In this document: one piece after another, positions 59,087 through 64,000 of the stretch
Numbering within the stretch: position 1 is the first letter of the stretch
How the letters are laid out: every line of letters starts with the position of its first letter
NCBI GenBank assembly: GCA_965220955.1
Contig: CBDCRK010000015.1
Coordinates: 348,872-412,871, forward strand
Direction of reading: 5' to 3'
Origin: CBDCRK01 sp965220955
GTDB lineage: Bacteria > Desulfobacterota > Binatia > Bin18 > CBDCRK01
Length of the DNA stretch: 64,000 nucleotides
Made by a program: the position numbers and the translations under genes
Notes under the pieces: model-generated
Seen by the model: the letters and a program-made list of their open reading frames with translations, nothing else
Databases searched by the model: none
What the model was told of the DNA's origin: nothing

Positions 59087-61159
59087 ATGCGCATTGGAGC
59101 AATCATTGCTTATCGGGAACGGGGAAGACTTGTTCTTGCTATAGTACAGAAGGTTTCTTCTTCTAAGGGAGCTAGCTCAGCCCTTCGACCTGGCTCTGGA
59201 CAGGGCTCTGGTGAAGTGGAGGTCCTCAACGAGGAAGGAAAAAAAACTACCCTGGCAACAGACAAGGTTCTTGTGGTCTTTGCAGATTCGCTCTCCTCTA
59301 CTCTTGCTCCGACAGAGCTAAAGAAGCAGCTGCGGGAGATGCATGCCAGCGTCTCGGCTCAGGCCGCAGGGATTGACCTTAAGGAACTCTGGGAGCTTCT
59401 CTCTCAGGAGGAGGCGGAAGCTTTTTTTTGGGAAGAAATGGCCCAACTTCTGCTCAGCTCTCCAGAGGACCCCCTAGCCAGAGCAGCCGTGCTCGAGGCC
59501 CTCTTTAGCGACGGTGTTTATTTTAGAGAAAAGAAAATCGGGTTCTTTGCCTCCAAGGATAGCCAAAGCGTAGAAGAAACCCTCCGTCAGCAAGAGGTGG
59601 AAAGAAGCCGTTCGGCAGCCCGGGCTCGATTCGTAGCCTGGGTTAAGGAGCATCTTAGCTCCTCCAACACGGCCCCTTTTCCCTCTGACCCCGAGATGGA
59701 AAAGTACTTGGATCAGCTGAAGGGTCTGGCTCTCTACCGAGAGGACTACGAGAGGAAGGAGCAGGCCGAGGGTCTTCTAGAAGAGATTGCCTTTGCCGGA
59801 AGGGGACGGCTCTGGGATGTTGCCTTTCGGCTTCTGGTGGCTTTGGGTGTGTGGAAAGAGGACGAGGAGTTGGCTATTTTGCGTTATAAAATCTCCACTT
59901 CTTTTTCTGCGGAGAGCCTCAAAGAAGCTGAAGAGATTCCCGAGTTTACTCCCGGGCAAGAAGAATACAGTGATTTCACCGGGCTTCTCACCTTTACCAT
60001 TGATGACCCTGAGACCACAGAGGTAGACGACGCTTTGAGCCTGAGTGAAGAAAAGGGTCAGTTCTCTGTAGGCATCCATATTGCCGATGCTTCTTACTTT
60101 GTTCGGCCAGGAGGAGTGGTAGACCGAGGAGCTCTAAATCGAGGAACAACCGTTTACTTGCCGAGGGGAAAGCTGCCCATGATCCCTGCTAGCCTAGGAG
60201 AAGATAAGGCCAGCTTGCTGGTAGGAAAAATCCGGCCAACGTTAAGCTTTTTTGCTACGTTCGACACGGAGGGCAACCTTATTGCTGAAAGGATCTGCCG
60301 GGGATTCATCCGCGTGGCCAAGCGCTTCTCTTACGAGGAGGCCGATGCTTTGCTGGGTGGGGAAGCTACAGACGAGTGGGGGGTGTGCCTTAGGCATCTA
60401 GCCAGGATGGCTCTGGCCCGCAGGAAGCTTCGGGTTAGCCAGGAAGCCGTGATCATTGATGCCGATGAGGTTAAGGTGAAGGTCAGTACAGAGGGGGAGA
60501 TAGGGGTAAAAGTCTTTGCTGGAAACTCTCCCTCCCGGGGGTTGGTCAGCGAATTTATGATCCTGGCCAATGAGATTGCTGCCCGTTACTGCTATGCTCA
60601 TAATCTTCCTGCCCTCTATATTGGTCAGGAATCGCCTGAGGTTCCTGTGCCTCCTTTAGAGTTCTTTCCTACCGGGCGTGTATGTGTATATGCTGTCAGG
60701 CGCCTTATGAAACGCGCCCAGATGCGCCTGAACCCGGAGAGACATGCCGGTCTTGGGGTTCCTCTATACACGCAAACTAGCTCACCTCTACGCCGATACC
60801 ACGATCTACAAATGCACCATCAGATCAAGCACCACCTGGAACATGGGCAGCCCCTATTTGACGCTGAGCGACTGCAAATGATTGCCGCCGGGGCTCAGCA
60901 GTCTGGAGCCGAAGCTACTCTTTGTGAACGGGAGAGCACCCGCTACTGGCTTTTGCGTTATCTGGAGGGCAAGAAGGGCCAGAGGTTGAAAGGGCAGGTG
61001 GTGCGAGACCAGGGAGGGCGCTACACTATTGAACTTGACGAAACTCTCCTTACAGTCACGCTTTCGCCAACAAGGTTTCTCTCTCTCGGCTCGCCAGCTG
61101 AGATGGTTCTTGAGCGGGTTAACGCCAGAAGGGACATTCTCAATGTGCGTCTGATTTAG
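59087..61159 (+). CDS. RNase II/R family exoribonuclease (RNB domain)
   Basis: 690 residues. The RNB catalytic core begins FTIDDPETTEVDDALSLSE (~303-321) with the four metal-binding Asp. FSVGIHIADASYFV, GTTVYLPRGKLPMIP, the SEFMILANEIAARYC region and TQTSSPLRRYHDLQMHHQIKH complete it. The N-terminal ~290 residues are not a canonical cold-shock domain but a helical region rich in Glu/Lys, as in the VacB-like group of deltaproteobacteria and cyanobacteria. A degenerate OB/S1 fold closes the chain. Degrades RNA 3' to 5'. Convergent overlap of 4 bp with hyuA. Confidence 0.9.
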   Translation: MRIGAIIAYRERGRLVLAIVQKVSSSKGASSALRPGSGQGSGEVEVLNEEGKKTTLATDKVLVVFADSLSSTLAPTELKKQLREMHASVSAQAAGIDLKELWELLSQEEAEAFFWEEMAQLLLSSPEDPLARAAVLEALFSDGVYFREKKIGFFASKDSQSVEETLRQQEVERSRSAARARFVAWVKEHLSSSNTAPFPSDPEMEKYLDQLKGLALYREDYERKEQAEGLLEEIAFAGRGRLWDVAFRLLVALGVWKEDEELAILRYKISTSFSAESLKEAEEIPEFTPGQEEYSDFTGLLTFTIDDPETTEVDDALSLSEEKGQFSVGIHIADASYFVRPGGVVDRGALNRGTTVYLPRGKLPMIPASLGEDKASLLVGKIRPTLSFFATFDTEGNLIAERICRGFIRVAKRFSYEEADALLGGEATDEWGVCLRHLARMALARRKLRVSQEAVIIDADEVKVKVSTEGEIGVKVFAGNSPSRGLVSEFMILANEIAARYCYAHNLPALYIGQESPEVPVPPLEFFPTGRVCVYAVRRLMKRAQMRLNPERHAGLGVPLYTQTSSPLRRYHDLQMHHQIKHHLEHGQPLFDAERLQMIAAGAQQSGAEATLCERESTRYWLLRYLEGKKGQRLKGQVVRDQGGRYTIELDETLLTVTLSPTRFLSLGSPAEMVLERVNARRDILNVRLI

Positions 61160-63300
61160 ACATGGGTGTTGATAATGAGGTTGAGATAAGCATCGACCTC
61201 CGCCGTCATGCCCGGAGGAATGAGAACTGTGGAATCCGACTCCTCAATAATGGCTGGACCGGCAATCTGCTGCCCTGCTTTTACAAGCCCGCGTTCATAA
61301 GTCTTGGTGGTTAACGGCTCTCCAGCAAAGTGTACTCTTCGTTCTCCCTTTAGGGCTGGGTCAGGTTTGGCGCTATTTGCCCGAGGTTGGGCCTTCAGCT
61401 GTGGCTTGGCGACTTGGCTGCGACCAAAGACGCGGACATGAACAATCTGTACCTCCATATCCGGGTCAGAGTGTCCGTACTCCCTCAGATGCTCCTTGTG
61501 GAAGACTTCAATAGCAGCGTTAATGATTTCGTCGGTCAACCGGAGCTTTGTTCCCTTCTCCACACCCAAGGGCACCGAAATAATACCTTCTTCGGCAATA
61601 CGGACATCTGTTTGGCGTTCACTGACCGCTCTAGCTGACAGATCGCTCAGGGATACAGCTAGAGAGTACACCTGACCATAGTACTGGAGGTCCAGGTACT
61701 GCTCCAGTTCCACCTCTTGAGGGCTGATGCCCTCACGTAAAAAGGATCCATAGACTGAGCTTTGGAGTTCCTCGAAGATTGCCGCCAATTCCTCCAGGCC
61801 AAGGACGGATCGCCTCTTCAGCACTGTCTTGCTGCGGTCATGGAGAAGGTCCACAAGCAGCAGACCCCAGGCTGAAAAAACGCCGGGGGAAAAGGGGATA
61901 ATGGCTCTGCGCATTCCCAGGCTCTTGGCCAACTCCGCCACATACATAGGGCCGCCTCCGCCAAAGGCTACCAAAGCAAAGTCGCGGGGATCATACCCTT
62001 TCTCAACCGTAACAAAGCGGATTGCCTGGAGCATGTTATTGGTCATAATTTCCAGGATACCACTAGCAGCTCTAGGCACGCTCATCCCCAGCGGCTCGGC
62101 TATCTTGGTCTTGATGGCTTCTTGGGCTGGTTCCGGCCTGATGGTCATAGCGCCGCCCAGGAAGGTCTGCGGGGACAGGCGCCCCAGCATAAGTTGAGCA
62201 TCGGTTGAGGTTGGCTCCGTGCCTCCCAGGTCATAGCAAGCCGGTCCAGGAACGGCGCCAGCACTCCGAGGGCCCACATGGAGGGCATCAGCCTGATCGA
62301 TCCAGGCTATGCTACCCCCACCGGCTCCAATGGACACAATGTCTATAGACGGAAAAAGAATAGGTAGGCCCCACTCCACAAAGAGAGGGCTGGCCCAGCG
62401 TGGCTTACCCTCCCACAGCAAGGAAACATCAGCGCTGGTTCCGCCAATGTCAATGCCGACCAGGTTAGGGATGTCAGTCATTTGAGCTAGACCCGCTAAA
62501 GCCATGGCCCCACCCGCAGGGCCTGAGCGGAGCAGTTTTGCTGGCAGGGCCCGCGCCTCCTGAGCCGTACAGACTCCACCATTGGACTGCATAACAATGA
62601 CCTCTTTGGTGTAACCCTGCCTCTCTAGAGCCTTTTCCAGGCTGCCCAGGTAACGGTCCGTGACCGGGCCAATGAAGGCATTGGCACAGGTAGTGCTTCC
62701 GCGCTCAAACTCACGAATCTCCTGACTGACCTCAGCCGAGGCGCAAACATACACATTGGGCAAAGCTTCCTGTACCAGCTCCTTGCAGCGCAACTCAGGC
62801 ACGCTATTGGTGGAAGAGTGGATGAATACAATAGCCACAGCCTCTATACCGCGAACCTTCAGGGTCTCAATAATATCCTGTACCTCCTCCTCATCCAGAG
62901 GAATGTAAACCTCTCCATTCCAGAAAAGCCGTTCTTTCACTTCAAACCGGTTGTAGCGCGGAATCAAAGGGGGTGGGGGCGTCCACTGGGCGTCATAGAG
63001 TTCTTGGCGATTGGCCCGGCGAATCTCCAGAAAGTCTCGGAACCCTTGGGTTGTGAGTAAAGCTGTTTTAGCTCCTTTGCGTTCGATTAGGGCATTCGTC
63101 CCGGTTGTGGTGCCATGGGCAATGGATTCAACCTCAGGGAGAGAAAGATTAAGCCTAGCAAAGCCCTCCATAACCGCGGCAGACTGATCCTCTGGGGTAG
63201 AAGGAACCTTGAGGATCCGGACCTCGCCCGTTTGCGTGTCATAGAGAACAAAATCGGTAAAGGTGCCGCCAACATCAACGCCTAGTCGGTAGCGAAGCAT
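61156..63300 (-). CDS. Hydantoinase A/oxoprolinase family protein
   Basis: 714 residues. GVDVGGTFTDFVL at 8-20 and GIDIGGTSADVSLL near 287 are the two ASKHA phosphate loops. AHGTTTGTNALIERKG and SNGGVCTAQEA, FGGGGPMYVAELA follow. Subunit of ATP-dependent cyclic-amide hydrolases (hydantoinase, 5-oxoprolinase) or acetone/acetophenone-carboxylase-like enzymes. Works with hydantoinase B encoded 18 bp upstream. Intact, with the C-terminal barrel EESDSTVLIPPGMTAEVD. Confidence 0.92.
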   Translation of the reverse strand: MLRYRLGVDVGGTFTDFVLYDTQTGEVRILKVPSTPEDQSAAVMEGFARLNLSLPEVESIAHGTTTGTNALIERKGAKTALLTTQGFRDFLEIRRANRQELYDAQWTPPPPLIPRYNRFEVKERLFWNGEVYIPLDEEEVQDIIETLKVRGIEAVAIVFIHSSTNSVPELRCKELVQEALPNVYVCASAEVSQEIREFERGSTTCANAFIGPVTDRYLGSLEKALERQGYTKEVIVMQSNGGVCTAQEARALPAKLLRSGPAGGAMALAGLAQMTDIPNLVGIDIGGTSADVSLLWEGKPRWASPLFVEWGLPILFPSIDIVSIGAGGGSIAWIDQADALHVGPRSAGAVPGPACYDLGGTEPTSTDAQLMLGRLSPQTFLGGAMTIRPEPAQEAIKTKIAEPLGMSVPRAASGILEIMTNNMLQAIRFVTVEKGYDPRDFALVAFGGGGPMYVAELAKSLGMRRAIIPFSPGVFSAWGLLLVDLLHDRSKTVLKRRSVLGLEELAAIFEELQSSVYGSFLREGISPQEVELEQYLDLQYYGQVYSLAVSLSDLSARAVSERQTDVRIAEEGIISVPLGVEKGTKLRLTDEIINAAIEVFHKEHLREYGHSDPDMEVQIVHVRVFGRSQVAKPQLKAQPRANSAKPDPALKGERRVHFAGEPLTTKTYERGLVKAGQQIAGPAIIEESDSTVLIPPGMTAEVDAYLNLIINTHV

Positions 63301-63318
63301 GTTTCCCCTTTTAGCGAG

Positions 63319-64000
63319 TTATCTTGAGGGTTGTATTGGTGGGGCCTCTCTCTGCCGTTGCTTTTTAGCCCGTAGTACAGCGGTGGCTTCTTCATCGATT
63401 TCATAGGCTAGGCGGCGTTTGTCGATTACTTTGATAACAACACCATAGTCTTCGCGAGCGCCATCCGGAGAGACATACTCGTTCATAACGTCATCAAGAA
63501 CTAGCTCAGGATTTCGTTCCAGAGGATCACCATAGCTGCCACCCCCCGCCGACCAATAGTGGACGATTTCGTCCGTCTTCACTGGTTCGTTGGCCGCGAA
63601 AATGCCAATGTTTCGTTCATTTTCGCGGCCATGGTTAACAATCAAGCCGGCTTTTCTTCCCGGCTCACCACTGAAAACGCCGGGCGGGCCGAAGCGCTCC
63701 CGGTCGCCAATGCATGACAGAGTGCCATGGGTATAGGGAAAGGTCAGAAGCTGGTCACAGCCCAAACCACCGCGGAATTTACCAGGACCTCCGCTATCCT
63801 GCTTGAACATATATCGCAGCCACAGGACAGGGTAGCGGCGCTCTTTGGAGCTCACAGGGGATGTTCTGAGTGCTGGCCGTATAGGGAGAGCCTACCACGC
63901 CCGGACCATCATGAGTTGCGCAGGCCCCCAAACCTCCGAATCCCCAAACATAGTTAATGAAGTGGTTCTTGAAGCCCGGGCGAGGATCAAAGCCGGCATA
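63319..64000 (-). pseudogene. Hydantoinase B/oxoprolinase family protein, partial, apparent frameshift
   Basis: The C-terminal ~178 residues (from GTG 63855 region: SKERRYPVLWLRYMFKQDSG, GGPGKFRGGLGCDQLL, WSAGGGSYGDPLERNPE) are in one frame. The preceding part to the window edge (GFDPRPGFKNHFINYVWGFG, HDGPGVVGSPYTASTQNIP) is another. They join if one base is removed in CCCCT near 63863-63867. The 5' part lies outside. Partner of HyuA for ATP-dependent hydrolysis or carboxylation. The break could be an assembly error. Confidence 0.8.

Noticed and set aside
1..64000. CRISPR array or rRNA genes
   Set aside because: No regularly spaced 25-40-bp direct repeats and no rRNA-like sequence were seen.

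Overview
The window is bacterial DNA, mostly coding, with strong Shine-Dalgarno sites and no phage structural or plasmid replication genes. Gene content points to a soil or marine uncultured lineage rich in acyl-CoA, amidase, hydantoinase and LLM-type flavin/F420 oxidoreductase genes (the style of Tectomicrobia/Entotheonella, Desulfobacterota-like or SAR202 genomes). No marker gene here fixes the phylum, so this is inference only. The organism uses selenocysteine: two genes are readable only if an in-frame UGA is decoded as Sec.

Layout. 1-2.2 kb: a methylcitrate-cycle-like pair (isocitrate lyase/PEP mutase family plus MmgE/PrpD). 2.3-4.2 kb: a secreted BNR-repeat protein, cut by a stop codon, and a cytidylate kinase-like protein. 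4.4-21.8 kb: a genomic island bounded by a 36-bp direct repeat that duplicates the 3' end of tRNA-Leu(CAA). Every recognised gene in it reads on the minus strand. Its core looks like a predicted defence system: an SNF2 helicase with N-terminal HTH and C-terminal DUF3883, a DUF1156 DNA methylase, an AAA/DUF4276-like pair and a DUF499 ATPase. Decaying accessory genes sit between these (DUF262, HEPN, DUF2806, a retropepsin-like protein, DUF433/DUF5615, YgiT).

22-31.7 kb: metabolic genes (NTF2-like, amidase, Baeyer-Villiger monooxygenase, GST, ACT-like, cupin, SDR, thiolase) separated by gene relics and palindromes. 32-41.6 kb: a type I restriction operon, hsdR-hsdM-hsdS, followed by an ATPase/HNH pair resembling Septu. 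hsdM has one extra base in its SAM-binding motif. Both DNA methylase genes of the window are therefore interrupted in the assembled sequence. 42-44 kb: relics and an MFS transporter.

44.2-51.3 kb: a minus-strand run with the two selenoproteins. One is a UGSC-family protein next to a 359-residue partner. The other is a GST-like protein with a U-P-Y-C motif, translationally coupled to an MNT/HEPN toxin-antitoxin pair. LLM oxidoreductases and an enoyl-CoA hydratase are interspersed. 51.4-64 kb: DUF1992, class IV aminotransferase, Ca/Na antiporter, LLM oxidoreductase plus ADC-like protein, methyltransferase, TumA-like regulator, Na:alanine symporter, RNB exoribonuclease and the hydantoinase A/B pair running off the right edge.

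Many single-base frame breaks occur (14.9-17.4 kb, hsdM, the CopG gene, hydantoinase B). They may be real decay or assembly errors; read-level checks would decide.
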